Source: Betaproteobacteria bacterium GR16-43
GTDB taxonomy: Bacteria > Pseudomonadota > Gammaproteobacteria > Burkholderiales > Usitatibacteraceae
NCBI GenBank assembly: GCA_001953215.1
Contig: CP019169.1
Coordinates: forward strand, 1,054,001-1,118,000
DNA length: 64,000 nt
Reading direction: 5' to 3'
The translations under genes were made by a program, and so were the position numbers. Numbering within the stretch: position 1 is the stretch's first letter; the number at the start of each line of letters is the position of its first letter. Positions 26,003 to 34,820 of the stretch are shown here, in pieces. The notes below the pieces were generated by a model. That model saw nothing but the letters and a program-made list of their open reading frames with translations, had not been told where the DNA came from and ran no database searches.

Positions 26003-26087
26003 GGTATGAATGCTCCTCGTGGGTGATTCGACGCGGCATGATCGGGACTTCGGCGGGTGGCCGGGTCCCCGGGCGACGAACACGGCA

Positions 26088-26100
26088 TTATCTCGGATAA
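26088..26100. promoter_or_regulatory. TTATC-TCG-GATAA palindrome in a divergent promoter region
   Basis: A 5-bp perfect inverted repeat with a 3-nt spacer lies 24 nt before the MFS start and 85 nt before the S8 start, inside the only intergenic space between the two divergent genes. It is a possible operator; nothing else supports it. Confidence 0.3.
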
Positions 26101-26124
26101 ACCGCCCGCTTTCGATCACAAAAT

Positions 26125-27372
26125 ATGTCTCGATCCCCAGGGGAACACCACCCCGATTCCCGCTACGCCTGGACCCGCCTGCTCTACACCCTCGCGATCA
26201 TGACGGTCGGCGCGGGCGGGATGTACGTGGTCCCGGTGGTGCTGCCCACCGTCCAGGCGGATTTCGGCGTCAGCCGCGCGAACGCCTCGCTGCCGTACTC
26301 GCTCCTCATGATCGGCGTGGGCGTCGGCGGCTTCCTCTATGGGCGCCTGGCCGACCGCTACGGCATCTGGGTGGCGCAACTGATGGGCGGGGTGAGCCTC
26401 GGGCTGGGCTACTACCTGGCCGCGCAGTCCACCTCGATCGACGCGTTCACGCTCTGGCATGCCTTGTTGATCGGGCTCCTCGGCACCGCATGCACCTTCG
26501 CGCCGCTGATGGCCGATACGTCGCTCTGGTTCGAGAAGCGCCGCGGCATCGCGGTGGCGATCTGCGCCTCCGGAAACTATCTCGGCGGCACGCTGTGGCC
26601 GCCCATCGTGCAGCACTTCATCGAGACCTCGGGCTGGCGCGCCACGTACACGGGCATGGCAATCGTGACGGCGATCACGATGATCGCGTTCTCGTTCCTG
26701 CTGCGCCCGCGCCCGCCGGCCGTTCGCGCGGCCACCGCCGAAGAAGCGAAGGCCGCACGGCACGACACGCTGCGCCCCTTCGGCCTCGCGCCGAACACGG
26801 CGATGGCGCTCCTGATGACCGCGGGCATCGCCTGCTGCGTTGCGATGTCGATGCCGCAGGTGCACATCGTCGCGTACTGCGGCGATCTCGGCTACGGAGC
26901 CGCCCGCGGCGCGGAGATGCTCTCGCTCATGCTGGGCATGGGCATCGTGAGCCGCCTCGTCTCGGGCTGGATCTGCGACCACATCGGCGGACTGAAGACG
27001 CTGCTGCTGGGCTCCGCGCTGCAGGCCATCGCACTGGTGCTCTTCCTTCCGTTCAACGGCCTCGTGCCGCTCTACGTGATCTCGGGGCTGTTCGGGTTGT
27101 TCCAGGGCGGCATCGTGCCGTCGTACGCGATCATCATCCGCGAGCATTTCGATGCGCGCGAGGCCGGCTGGCGCGTGGGCGCCGTGATCATGTGCACGCT
27201 GATCGGCATGGCGCTGGGCGGCTGGATGTCGGGCAAGGTCTTCGACTTCACCGGCTCGTACAAGGCGGCGTTCTTGAACGGCATCGCGTGGAACGCGGTC
27301 AACTTCACGATCGTCTTCCTCCTGCTGCGCGGGGCCCTGCGGGCCAGCCATGCTCGACTCCAACGCGCGTAG
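26125..27372 (+). CDS. MFS transporter
   Basis: A 415-residue major-facilitator protein with twelve predicted helices. The loop GRLADRYGIWVAQLMGG after helix 2 is the MFS motif A region, and SGWICDHIGGLKTLLLG is its counterpart in the second half. It resembles proteobacterial oxalate/formate-like or YbfB-unrelated MFS proteins, but the substrate cannot be named. The 3' end overlaps the CDP-alcohol phosphatidyltransferase gene by 23 nt, suggesting coupled translation. Confidence 0.88.
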   Translation: MSRSPGEHHPDSRYAWTRLLYTLAIMTVGAGGMYVVPVVLPTVQADFGVSRANASLPYSLLMIGVGVGGFLYGRLADRYGIWVAQLMGGVSLGLGYYLAAQSTSIDAFTLWHALLIGLLGTACTFAPLMADTSLWFEKRRGIAVAICASGNYLGGTLWPPIVQHFIETSGWRATYTGMAIVTAITMIAFSFLLRPRPPAVRAATAEEAKAARHDTLRPFGLAPNTAMALLMTAGIACCVAMSMPQVHIVAYCGDLGYGAARGAEMLSLMLGMGIVSRLVSGWICDHIGGLKTLLLGSALQAIALVLFLPFNGLVPLYVISGLFGLFQGGIVPSYAIIIREHFDAREAGWRVGAVIMCTLIGMALGGWMSGKVFDFTGSYKAAFLNGIAWNAVNFTIVFLLLRGALRASHARLQRA

Positions 27373-27943
27373 GTACGTCCAGCCCCTGCTCGACGCGACG
27401 GCGCGCGGCGCGCAGCGCGCGGGCATTAGCGCGAACGCACTCACGGTCCTGGGCATGCTCGTGGGCGTGGCGGCGGCGGCGCTCGTCGCGGTGGGCTTGC
27501 CGGTCGCGGGGTTCCTGGTCCTCTGGCTCTCGGGGCTGATCGACGCGGCCGACGGCACGCTGGCGCGCCTCACGAACACGGCCTCGCCCATCGGCGCCAT
27601 CCTCGACATCACCTTCGACCGCGTCGTGGAGCTCTCCGTCATCACGGCGCTTGCGTGGCGATTCCCCGATGCACGCTTCGAGCTGGTGATCCTCGCGGGC
27701 ATCATCGCGATCGCGATGTCGCTCTTCCTTTCCATCGGCGCGGCGGTCGCGAACAAATCCGTGAAGTCGTTTCACTACGCGCCCGGCCTGGGCGAGCGCA
27801 CCGAAGCGTTCATCTGCCTGTCGGTGATGATCCTCGACCCGGAGCGCCTCGTCCTCTGGACGTGGGTCTTCATCGGCGTGATCGCCTTCACGATGGCGCA
27901 GCGCCTGCGCCACGTGCTGCACGCCCTTTCGAAGCAGTCCTAG
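27350..27943 (+). CDS. CDP-alcohol phosphatidyltransferase family protein
   Basis: A 197-residue integral membrane enzyme that transfers a phosphatidyl (or related) group from a CDP-alcohol to an acceptor. The full family motif D-x2-DG-x2-AR-x8-G-x3-D-x3-D is present: D65, D68, G69, A72, R73, G82, D86 and D90. Six hydrophobic segments can be traced. The acceptor (glycerol phosphate, inositol phosphate or other) cannot be told. It starts inside the MFS gene and its stop overlaps that of the convergent haloperoxidase-like gene by 4 nt. Confidence 0.9.
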   Translation: MLDSNARRYVQPLLDATARGAQRAGISANALTVLGMLVGVAAAALVAVGLPVAGFLVLWLSGLIDAADGTLARLTNTASPIGAILDITFDRVVELSVITALAWRFPDARFELVILAGIIAIAMSLFLSIGAAVANKSVKSFHYAPGLGERTEAFICLSVMILDPERLVLWTWVFIGVIAFTMAQRLRHVLHALSKQS

Positions 27944-29172
27944 CGCAGCGGTTTCAGATAGTTCGCGACGGCGTACTCCCCCACGCTGCGGCCCAGTTTC
28001 GTGCCCACCTCGCCGGAAGTGCGGTAGTGCACGCCGTCGTAGATCCGCGCGTTGACCACTTCCTCTTCGTAGGCGGAGAGCTTCGTGAACTTGCGGATTT
28101 CACCGGGCAAGGTCGTGCTCACCAGGCTCACTTCCGCGATGTCGTCGCCATACATCGCACGCAGAGCCGAGGCCGCGGACGACTGGAAGGTGCAATGCGC
28201 GCAGGGATACTCGGGGTGCTGGGGCGTGGGGATGAAAGGCTCCCACGTCGCGTCGCGCTCGGTGGCATCGTTGCCGTCGACGTCGCCGTTGCGGATCGCG
28301 GTCACCGGGCGCCAGAAGTTGTACGCGTATTTCGAATCGAAGACCGCCACGCTCGCATCGAACGTGGCGATCGACACCAGCGCCATGAGGCGCGCGCTGT
28401 CGACGACATCGAGGTTCCGGGCCTTGGCCACCTGCAGCGCCAGCGGGTTGTAAGTGCCGGGACCGATGAACTCCCAGAACTTCGCGATGCGCGTCTGCTC
28501 ATCCGTGCGTGACGACCCCGACTTCGCGCCGAGGCGTTTCACCTCGTTGTAGTCGCGGGCCCATTGCGGGCTCGCAAGCGCATGGGGCGGAGGAGCGCGG
28601 AACTGATCGCCGCGCTGCATCCCGAAGGGCCGGATCTTCGCCCAGTTGATGGCCACCGGAAACGGCGTGGCCACGTAGACGCCCGGCGCGGTCACCGGCC
28701 GCCAGTCGTTCACGATGCCCGCCGAGTCGTTGGCGCGTTCGACGAGCATGGCCGCGGCCGCCTGCTCGCCCAGCGCGATGGCCCTGGACTTTGCGTCACC
28801 CTCGGGAATGCGGGCGAGCGACGCGCGATAGAGCGCTTCGTAATCCTTCAACTGCTCCGGAACCGTCACGATCTTCACGAGCACGCCATACGCTGCCGCG
28901 GATGCGGCGGCCTCCTTCGACCAGGAGGGTTCGGCGCGAAGCTTCACGCGATAGGGCGAGTAGCGCGGTTCGATGGCGTTCACGGCCTCGAACATCGCGA
29001 CGTGGACCATCGTGGCGACGCGCGCGCCACCGGTGCCGGGCCCGCCGGGAACGACATACGCGGCGGCGCTCGCCTTCTCGCTCCAGTCGGAAATCACGTC
29101 GGCGTGGACAGGGAATCCGATCGCGGCGGTAGCAAGGGCCACGGCACGGAGCGATGCGGCAGTTGTTCTCAT
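27940..29172 (-). CDS. Vanadium-dependent haloperoxidase / PAP2-type phosphatase family protein, secreted
   Basis: A 410-residue exported protein (signal peptide ending GFPVHADV) of the helical PAP2/haloperoxidase fold. The phosphate or vanadate-binding region is FWRPVTAIRNGD followed by HPEYPCAHCTFQSSAASAL, where the usual PSGH-type core reads CAHCTFQ. A second binding His and Arg may lie in DGVHYRTSGEVGTKLGRSVG. Whether it is an acid phosphatase or haloperoxidase is undecided. GGGAGGT upstream of the ATG supports the start. Confidence 0.85.
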   Translation of the reverse strand: MRTTAASLRAVALATAAIGFPVHADVISDWSEKASAAAYVVPGGPGTGGARVATMVHVAMFEAVNAIEPRYSPYRVKLRAEPSWSKEAAASAAAYGVLVKIVTVPEQLKDYEALYRASLARIPEGDAKSRAIALGEQAAAAMLVERANDSAGIVNDWRPVTAPGVYVATPFPVAINWAKIRPFGMQRGDQFRAPPPHALASPQWARDYNEVKRLGAKSGSSRTDEQTRIAKFWEFIGPGTYNPLALQVAKARNLDVVDSARLMALVSIATFDASVAVFDSKYAYNFWRPVTAIRNGDVDGNDATERDATWEPFIPTPQHPEYPCAHCTFQSSAASALRAMYGDDIAEVSLVSTTLPGEIRKFTKLSAYEEEVVNARIYDGVHYRTSGEVGTKLGRSVGEYAVANYLKPLR

Positions 29173-29215
29173 GGAGACCTCCCGGTAGGGTGGAGCGCGT
29201 ACACACTACGCCCAT

Positions 29216-29620
29216 ATGACCCTTCCCGTTGAAGTCGTGCGGCTGCGCCCCGGCGAGGACTTGCGCTCGTCGCTCGCGAAGCTCGTTCGCGAACGCGGCC
29301 TCGAAGCGGGCTTCATCCTCTCGGCCATCGGCAGCCTCGACCCCGCCGTGCTCCGCTACGCGGGCCGGCCCGAAGGGACCGTGCTTCATGGCGACTTCGA
29401 AATCCTCACGCTCGCGGGAACGCTCGGTGCGGGAGGCGTGCACCTGCACATGTCGATCTCGGATTCCGAAGGCCGTGTGCTCGGCGGCCATGTCGCGGAA
29501 GGCTGCATCGTGCGCACCACGGCCGAGGTCGTCATCGGCCGCGCGGAAGGCTGGACCTTCGAACGCAGCCCCGATCCCGTTACGGGCTTTCGCGAGCTCG
29601 ACCCGCGCCGGAAGCCCTAG
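29216..29620 (+). CDS. PPC/DUF296-domain protein
   Basis: A 134-residue single-domain protein of the PPC (plant and prokaryote conserved, DUF296) family. Marks are LRPGEDLRSSLAKLVRERGLEAGFILSAIGSL, VHLHMSISDSEGRVLGGHV and CIVRTTAEVVIG. The HLH and GGH histidines are the family's putative metal site. Some relatives bind DNA in plants, while bacterial ones are trimeric proteins of unknown role. The stop abuts the convergent CPBP gene with no gap. Confidence 0.88.
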   Translation: MTLPVEVVRLRPGEDLRSSLAKLVRERGLEAGFILSAIGSLDPAVLRYAGRPEGTVLHGDFEILTLAGTLGAGGVHLHMSISDSEGRVLGGHVAEGCIVRTTAEVVIGRAEGWTFERSPDPVTGFRELDPRRKP

Positions 29621-30313
29621 TCAGCTCGAGTAGAGGCTGTAGAGCGCCACGCTGTTCCACGCCGCGTGCGCCAGGATGAGCGGCCAGAGGTTGCGCTTCA
29701 CCAGCAGGTAGACCACGCCGCTCGCGAGCGCGGCCAGGCCCGCGAAGACGCACGCGAACACGCCGCCGTACAAGTGCAGCAGGCCGAACAGCACGGCCTG
29801 CGCGACGATGCCCACCGCGATCGCGGCTCCCGAGCCACCCAGCATCGTCGCCACGCGATTCAGCAGGAACCCGCGGAACAGGCATTCCTCCATGAACCCG
29901 CCGACCACGATTCCGATCGCGAGCCACAGCGCGAAGCCGGAGGGATTGCCGCGGATGTAGCCCATGAACGAAGCCTGCTGCACGGGCGAGATCCACTGCG
30001 CGAGCGCCGGCGCGACGTACTGGCCCAGCCCGATGTTCGCAAGGTAGAGGACAGCCGCGCCGGCGATGACCATCCACCACGGAACCGGCTTGCGAAGTCC
30101 GACCGAATCCCATCCGAGGTCACGGCGATGGAGCAGCCACCAGGCGATGAAGAATCCGCCGATCGGCCGCAGGATCGCGGGCGCGTTCTGCGGGATCGAA
30201 AGCGCCGGGTAGAGGAAGAGGCGCGTGATGCCCCACGCGGCGCAGATCGTGAGGATCACGGCGGCGACGTCGAAGGCCGCGTCGCGCGGCGACAAACGGT
30301 GATTGGTGCTCAT
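29621..30313 (-). CDS. CPBP-family intramembrane metalloprotease
   Basis: A 230-residue membrane protein with about seven helices. The CPBP (type II CAAX-prenyl/Abi) motifs are present: EExxxR as EECLFRG, a downstream FxxxH-like helix (LLHLYGGVFACVFAG), and HxxxN as HAAWN. The family includes prenyl-protein peptidases and bacteriocin-immunity proteins; the substrate here is unknown. It is monocistronic, divergent from the M13 peptidase (47-nt gap). Confidence 0.87.
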   Translation of the reverse strand: MSTNHRLSPRDAAFDVAAVILTICAAWGITRLFLYPALSIPQNAPAILRPIGGFFIAWWLLHRRDLGWDSVGLRKPVPWWMVIAGAAVLYLANIGLGQYVAPALAQWISPVQQASFMGYIRGNPSGFALWLAIGIVVGGFMEECLFRGFLLNRVATMLGGSGAAIAVGIVAQAVLFGLLHLYGGVFACVFAGLAALASGVVYLLVKRNLWPLILAHAAWNSVALYSLYSS

Positions 30314-30360
30314 CCCCGATCAACTTTACACTGCGCGTCTCACCCTCCAGGTCACTGAAT

Positions 30361-32394
30361 ATGCGCACGCTCCTGCTCCCGCTCCTCCTCGCCGCCGGCT
30401 CCGTGTCGGCCCAGGAAACGCCGCTCACCACCTTCCCGTACACGCCCGGCCTCGACGTCGCCGCGATGGACCGCACGGCCGATGCCTGCGTCGATTTCTA
30501 CCAGTTCAGCTGCGGCGGATGGATCAAGAACAACCCCATTCCCGCCGACCAGGCGAAGTGGAGCGTCTACGGCAAGTTGACGCAGGACAACCAGCGCTAC
30601 CTCTGGGGCATCCTCGACGAGCTCGCGAAGAAGAAGGACGGACGCAACGCCAACGAGCAGAAGATCGGCGACTACTTCGCCGCGTGCATGGACGAGTCCA
30701 CCGTCGAGAAGCTGGGCGCGAAGCCGCTCAAGCCCGACCTCGACCGCATCGCGAAGATGGCCTCGAAGAAGCAACTGCCGCAGGTGCTGGGCGAGCTGCA
30801 CATGGAGACGGGCGACGGGGGCTTCTTCTTCTCCTTCGGCTCGAACCAGGACTTCGCCGACTCGGAACAGGTGATCGCCTTCGCGAGCTCCGGGGGCCTG
30901 GGCCTGCCGGATCGCGACTACTACACGAAGGACGACGACAAATCGAAGGACATCCGCGCGAAGTACCTCCTGCACGTGGCGCGGATGCTCGAGCTCCTCG
31001 GCGACAAGCCGGAGGCCGCGAAGAAGAACGCCGCGATCGTGATGGAGATCGAGACCGCGCTCGCCCAGGCCTCGCTCACGCGCGTGGAGCGCCGCGATCC
31101 GTACAAGATCTTCCACAAGATGGACATGAAGGGGCTGCAGGCCCTCACGCCGGGCTTCGACTGGGCCACGTACCTCAAGGCTTCGGGCCTGCCGAAGACG
31201 GGCACCGTGAACGTGACGCAGCCCAAGCTCTATGAAGAGCTCGAGCGCCAGTGGAACAAGCGCAGCCTCGCGGACATCAAGGCGTACCTGCGCTGGCACG
31301 CCGTGAACGCCGCATCGCCCTACCTCTCGACGCCCTTCGTGAACGCGAACTTCGAGTTCTTCAGCAAGACGCTGCGCGGCGTCGAGAAGCTGCGCCCGCG
31401 CTGGAAGCGTTGCGTGACGCTCGTGGATGGCCAGCTCGGCGAAGCGCTGGGCCAGGAGTTCGTGCGCCGCGCCTTCAGCCCCGCGCTGAAGGAGAAGACG
31501 CTGCGCATGACGAAGCAAGTGGAACAGGCGATGGAAAAGGACATCGACGCGCTGGAATGGATGAGCGCACCGACGAAAGTACGCGCCAAGGAAAAGCTGC
31601 ATGCCATCGTGAACAAGATCGGCTATCCCGATACCTGGCGCGACTACGGAGCCGTGACCGTGAAGCGCGGCGACTTCTTCGGCAACGTGGAACGCGCGCA
31701 GCTCTTCGAGTCCAGGCGCCAATTGGCGAAGATCGGCCAGCCGCTCGACCGCAAGGAGTGGCAGATGACGCCGCCCACGGTGAACGCCTACTTCGACGCG
31801 CAGATGAACGACATCAACTTCCCCGCGGGCGTGCTGCAACCGCCGCTCTTCGACCCGAAGATGGACGACGCGCCCGGCTACGGCAACACGGGCGGCACCA
31901 TCGGCCACGAGCTCACGCACGGCTTCGACGACGAGGGCCGCAAGTTCGACGCGAAGGGCAACCTGAAGGATTGGTGGAGCCCCGAGGACGACAAGGCCTA
32001 CGAAGCGCGCGCGCAGTGCATCCGCGACCAGTACTCGACCTACACGATCGTCGACAACATCAAGATCAACGGCGCGCTCACTTCCGGCGAGGACATCGCG
32101 GATCTCGGCGGCCTGATCCTCGCGTGGATGGCGTGGAAGGAAGAGACGGCGAACTTGAAGCTCCAGCCCGTCGAGGGCCTCACGCCGGAGCAGCGCTTCT
32201 TCGTGGGCTACGCGCAATGGGCCTGCGAGAACGACCGGCCGGAAAACCTGCGCGTGAAAGCGGTGACGGACCCGCATTCGCCCGGCAAGTACCGCGTGAA
32301 CGGCCTCGTGGTGAACATGCCGGAGTTCGAAGCGGCGTTCTCGTGCAAGAAGGGCCAGCCGATGGTCGCGGAGAAGCGCTGCCGGGTCTGGTAA
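30361..32394 (+). CDS. M13-family (neprilysin-like) zinc metallopeptidase, secreted
   Basis: A 677-residue endopeptidase of the neprilysin/PepO type. A signal peptide (LLLPLLLAAGSVSAQ) precedes DACVDFYQFSCGGWIKNNPIP, the family's N-terminal mark. The zinc site is HELTH (residues 516-520) with the third ligand in GEDIADLGGL (E577, D581). VNAYFDAQMNDINFPAG and LQPPLFDP form the substrate-binding strand. The C-terminus CRVW is the typical family end. The stop codon lies at the edge of a perfect hairpin repeat whose insertion left it intact. Confidence 0.95.
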   Translation: MRTLLLPLLLAAGSVSAQETPLTTFPYTPGLDVAAMDRTADACVDFYQFSCGGWIKNNPIPADQAKWSVYGKLTQDNQRYLWGILDELAKKKDGRNANEQKIGDYFAACMDESTVEKLGAKPLKPDLDRIAKMASKKQLPQVLGELHMETGDGGFFFSFGSNQDFADSEQVIAFASSGGLGLPDRDYYTKDDDKSKDIRAKYLLHVARMLELLGDKPEAAKKNAAIVMEIETALAQASLTRVERRDPYKIFHKMDMKGLQALTPGFDWATYLKASGLPKTGTVNVTQPKLYEELERQWNKRSLADIKAYLRWHAVNAASPYLSTPFVNANFEFFSKTLRGVEKLRPRWKRCVTLVDGQLGEALGQEFVRRAFSPALKEKTLRMTKQVEQAMEKDIDALEWMSAPTKVRAKEKLHAIVNKIGYPDTWRDYGAVTVKRGDFFGNVERAQLFESRRQLAKIGQPLDRKEWQMTPPTVNAYFDAQMNDINFPAGVLQPPLFDPKMDDAPGYGNTGGTIGHELTHGFDDEGRKFDAKGNLKDWWSPEDDKAYEARAQCIRDQYSTYTIVDNIKINGALTSGEDIADLGGLILAWMAWKEETANLKLQPVEGLTPEQRFFVGYAQWACENDRPENLRVKAVTDPHSPGKYRVNGLVVNMPEFEAAFSCKKGQPMVAEKRCRVW

Positions 32395-32465
32395 TAATTG
32401 GGGTCAGACTCCCATTAAGTTAATTTCGACAGAATTAACTTAATGGGAGTCTGACCCCAATTATT
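32393..32465. repeat. Perfect 33-bp inverted repeat (GGGGTCAGACTCC family) with target-site duplication
   Basis: Arms 32393-32425 and 32433-32465 are perfect reverse complements around the loop TCGACAG. The core GGGGTCAGACTCC is shared with repeats at 12527 and 47556. The element is flanked by GGGTCTGGTAAT on both sides (32384-32395 and 32466-32477). This is a 9-bp target duplication, or 12 bp if the AAT shared with the repeat end is counted. It looks like a MITE or RAYT-mobilised unit that landed at the end of the M13 gene. As RNA it would form a very stable hairpin, able to act as a bidirectional terminator. Confidence 0.92.
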
Positions 32466-32486
32466 GGGTCTGGTAATCTCGTTTTC

Positions 32487-34157
32487 ATGAACGACGCATC
32501 CGCGGCCGACGCTTATCTCAAGCAGCGCCACGACGACGCGTTTCCGGTGCTACCGGAGACGGCGATCGAGCGCATGCGCCGTTATGGTGCGGTCCGCCAC
32601 TTCACGTCGGGCGAGAAGCTGTTCGAGATCGGCAAACCCAGCCCCGGAATGTTCGTGCTGCTGTCGGGCAACGTGAAGATCTCGACGCGCGACGGCCACC
32701 ACCGGCCGGTCGACGTCATCACGTACACGGAGCGGGGTCATTTCAGCGGCGAGGTCGGCCAGCTCGCGGGGCGGCCGGCGTTCGCGGACGGCATGGCGCT
32801 GGGCAACGTCGAGGCGCTCCTCATCCCCCCCGACCGGCTGCGGGCCCTGCTGGTCGACGAGGCCAAGGTCGGCGAGACGCTCATGCGCGCGTTCATCGTC
32901 CGGCGCGTGGGGATCATCGCGCGCGGCGGCGGTGGGCCGACGATCCTCGGGTCCGAGTCCTCACCCGATGTCGTACGCCTCACCAACTTCCTGCGCCGTG
33001 CGGGCTATCCGTACGAGGTGCTCGATCCTTCGGTCGACGCGGAAGCCGAGCAGTGCATGATCAGCCTGCATGCGCAGCGGATCGAGGGCCAGTTGCCGAT
33101 CGTCGTCTGTCCCGACGGCTCGACGCTCTACAACCCGACCAACGACGAGCTCGGCAAGTGCCTCGGCATGCTCGTGGTCGGCGGCGAGGACGGCATCTTC
33201 GACGTGCTCGTGATCGGCTCCGGTCCCGCGGGCCTGTCCACGGCGGTGTACGCCGCATCGGAAGGCCTCTCCGTGCTCGTCATCGACGCGAGCGCGTTCG
33301 GCGGCCAGGCCGGAGCCAGCATGCGCATCGAGAACTACTTCGGGTTTCCCACGGGCATCGAAGGCATGAAGCTCTGCGCGCGCGGCTTCAACCAGGCGGT
33401 CAAGTTCGGCGCGCAGACGATGATCCCGATGCGCGTGACGAAGCTCGATTGCGAGCGGACGACGCCCGGTGAACCGATCCGCGTGGACCTCGCCGACGGC
33501 CGCAAGCTGCGCGCCCGCACCGTGGTCATCGCGACCGGGGCTTCGTACAAGCGGCTCGACCTCGACAACCTGCACGAATTCGAAGGGCGCGGCGTCGCCT
33601 ACTGGGCCTCGCCGATCGAAGGCAAGCTCTGCGCGGGACGCGAGGTGGTGCTGGTCGGCGGCGGCAACTCGGCGGGCCAGGCGGCGGTGTTCCTCTCGGC
33701 GCACGCCGAGAAGGTCTGGATGATGGTCCGCTCCGAAGGCCTCGCGGCGACGATGTCGAAGTACCTCATCGACCGCATCCGCGCCACGCCCAACATCGAG
33801 TTGCTCACGCGCACCGAGGTGACGAAGCTGGAGGGCGGCCCCGATGGGCTCGAATACGTGTCGTGGCGCAACCGCGACACCGGCGAGGGCGAGCGTTGCC
33901 CGGTCCGCAACCTCTTCCTCTTCGTGGGCGCCGATCCCGCCACGGGCTGGCTGCGCTCGTGCCCGGTCGAGCTCGATGCGAAGGGCTTCGTGAAGACGTC
34001 GCCGGGCAGCCTGCAGACGAACGTCGAAGGCGTGTTCGCGGTCGGCGACGTGCGCGCGGGCTCGACCAAGCGCGTGGGCGCTTCCATCGGCGAGGGCGCG
34101 AACGCCGTCGCGCAGATCCACGCCTACCTCGCGACCCTGGCCACGGTCACGCACTAG
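32487..34157 (+). CDS. Cyclic-nucleotide-binding domain fused to thioredoxin-reductase-like FAD oxidoreductase
   Basis: A 556-residue three-part fusion. Residues about 15-140 are a cNMP/Crp-type sensor domain with phosphate-binding cassette GEVGQLAGRPA (about 88-98). Residues about 150-230 look like a thioredoxin or glutaredoxin-type fold (TILGSESSPDVVRLTNFLRRAG, QLPIVVCPDGSTLYNPT). From about 240 onward is a thioredoxin-reductase fold with FAD motif GSGPAGLS, GGQAG, and NAD(P)H motif VGGGNSAGQAA. The reductase CxxC is missing: the position reads YWASPIEGKLC. It therefore cannot be a normal thioredoxin reductase. No helix-turn-helix is present, so the cNMP domain probably controls activity rather than DNA binding. 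Confidence 0.88.
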   Translation: MNDASAADAYLKQRHDDAFPVLPETAIERMRRYGAVRHFTSGEKLFEIGKPSPGMFVLLSGNVKISTRDGHHRPVDVITYTERGHFSGEVGQLAGRPAFADGMALGNVEALLIPPDRLRALLVDEAKVGETLMRAFIVRRVGIIARGGGGPTILGSESSPDVVRLTNFLRRAGYPYEVLDPSVDAEAEQCMISLHAQRIEGQLPIVVCPDGSTLYNPTNDELGKCLGMLVVGGEDGIFDVLVIGSGPAGLSTAVYAASEGLSVLVIDASAFGGQAGASMRIENYFGFPTGIEGMKLCARGFNQAVKFGAQTMIPMRVTKLDCERTTPGEPIRVDLADGRKLRARTVVIATGASYKRLDLDNLHEFEGRGVAYWASPIEGKLCAGREVVLVGGGNSAGQAAVFLSAHAEKVWMMVRSEGLAATMSKYLIDRIRATPNIELLTRTEVTKLEGGPDGLEYVSWRNRDTGEGERCPVRNLFLFVGADPATGWLRSCPVELDAKGFVKTSPGSLQTNVEGVFAVGDVRAGSTKRVGASIGEGANAVAQIHAYLATLATVTH

Positions 34158-34162
34158 CTTCC

Positions 34163-34783
34163 ATGGCCCCGCGGAACGGTCCCGGCTCGCGCGGAGGGCG
34201 ATCGGCGGCAATGCTGGCCGCGTTCCTTCTCCTCGGCGCGGGCACGCAACCCGCGGATCCCGACGACGACGATGCCGAGGTCCAGGTGCGGGCCCCCGAG
34301 CCTTCCGTCGAGTCCTACGACGTGCGCGGCCTCTCGATGTCGGCGCTGCGCGACGAGGTCGAGGCCAAGGGCCCGGAGGGCGGGGCCGGCACGTCGCGGG
34401 TCGGCCTGCGCTTCGAGGCGACGCAGCGGTCCAACGCAAAGGGCGCCTGCGAAGTCGCCACGGTCCGCGTCATCGCGGAGACGCGAATCCTGCTGCCTTC
34501 GTGGATCGACAAGGGGCTCGCCACGCGCGACCTGAAGGACCGCTGGGCATGCCTCTACCGGGCACTGGAGGAACACGAGCGAGGGCACGCGCGCATCCAC
34601 GTCGAGAACGCGCAGGAAGTCGCGCGCGCCCTGAAGGGCACGCCACCGCAGGCGAACTGCGTGGACCTCGCGAAGGAAGTGACGCGGCGGTTCGACGCGG
34701 CGAAGGCGGCGTCCTTCGCGAAGCAACAGGCTTTCGATCGGGACACCGACCACGGCCGGAAGGAACGGCGAGCCTGCGAATGA
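34163..34783 (+). CDS. DUF922-type predicted secreted Zn-dependent protease
   Basis: A 206-residue exported protein (hydrophobic segment SAAMLAAFLLLGAGT, then an acidic DPDDDD stretch). It carries the DUF922 pattern YDVRGLSMSALRDEVEAKGP at its start and a zinc-protease-like HERGH within EEHERGHARIHVENA. A pair of cysteines (KGACEVAT, DRWACLYR) and a late one (ANCVDL) also fit an exported protein. It begins 5 nt after the stop of the cyclic-nucleotide fusion gene, so the two probably share a transcript. Confidence 0.75.
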   Translation: MAPRNGPGSRGGRSAAMLAAFLLLGAGTQPADPDDDDAEVQVRAPEPSVESYDVRGLSMSALRDEVEAKGPEGGAGTSRVGLRFEATQRSNAKGACEVATVRVIAETRILLPSWIDKGLATRDLKDRWACLYRALEEHERGHARIHVENAQEVARALKGTPPQANCVDLAKEVTRRFDAAKAASFAKQQAFDRDTDHGRKERRACE

Positions 34784-34820
34784 GCTCGCCTCGCGCCGCC
34801 CGGCGCCGCGATCCGCAGCC

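Noticed and set aside
32487-34157. Functional thioredoxin reductase (trxB)
   Set aside because: The CxxC active site is missing and there is a cyclic-nucleotide-binding domain in front.
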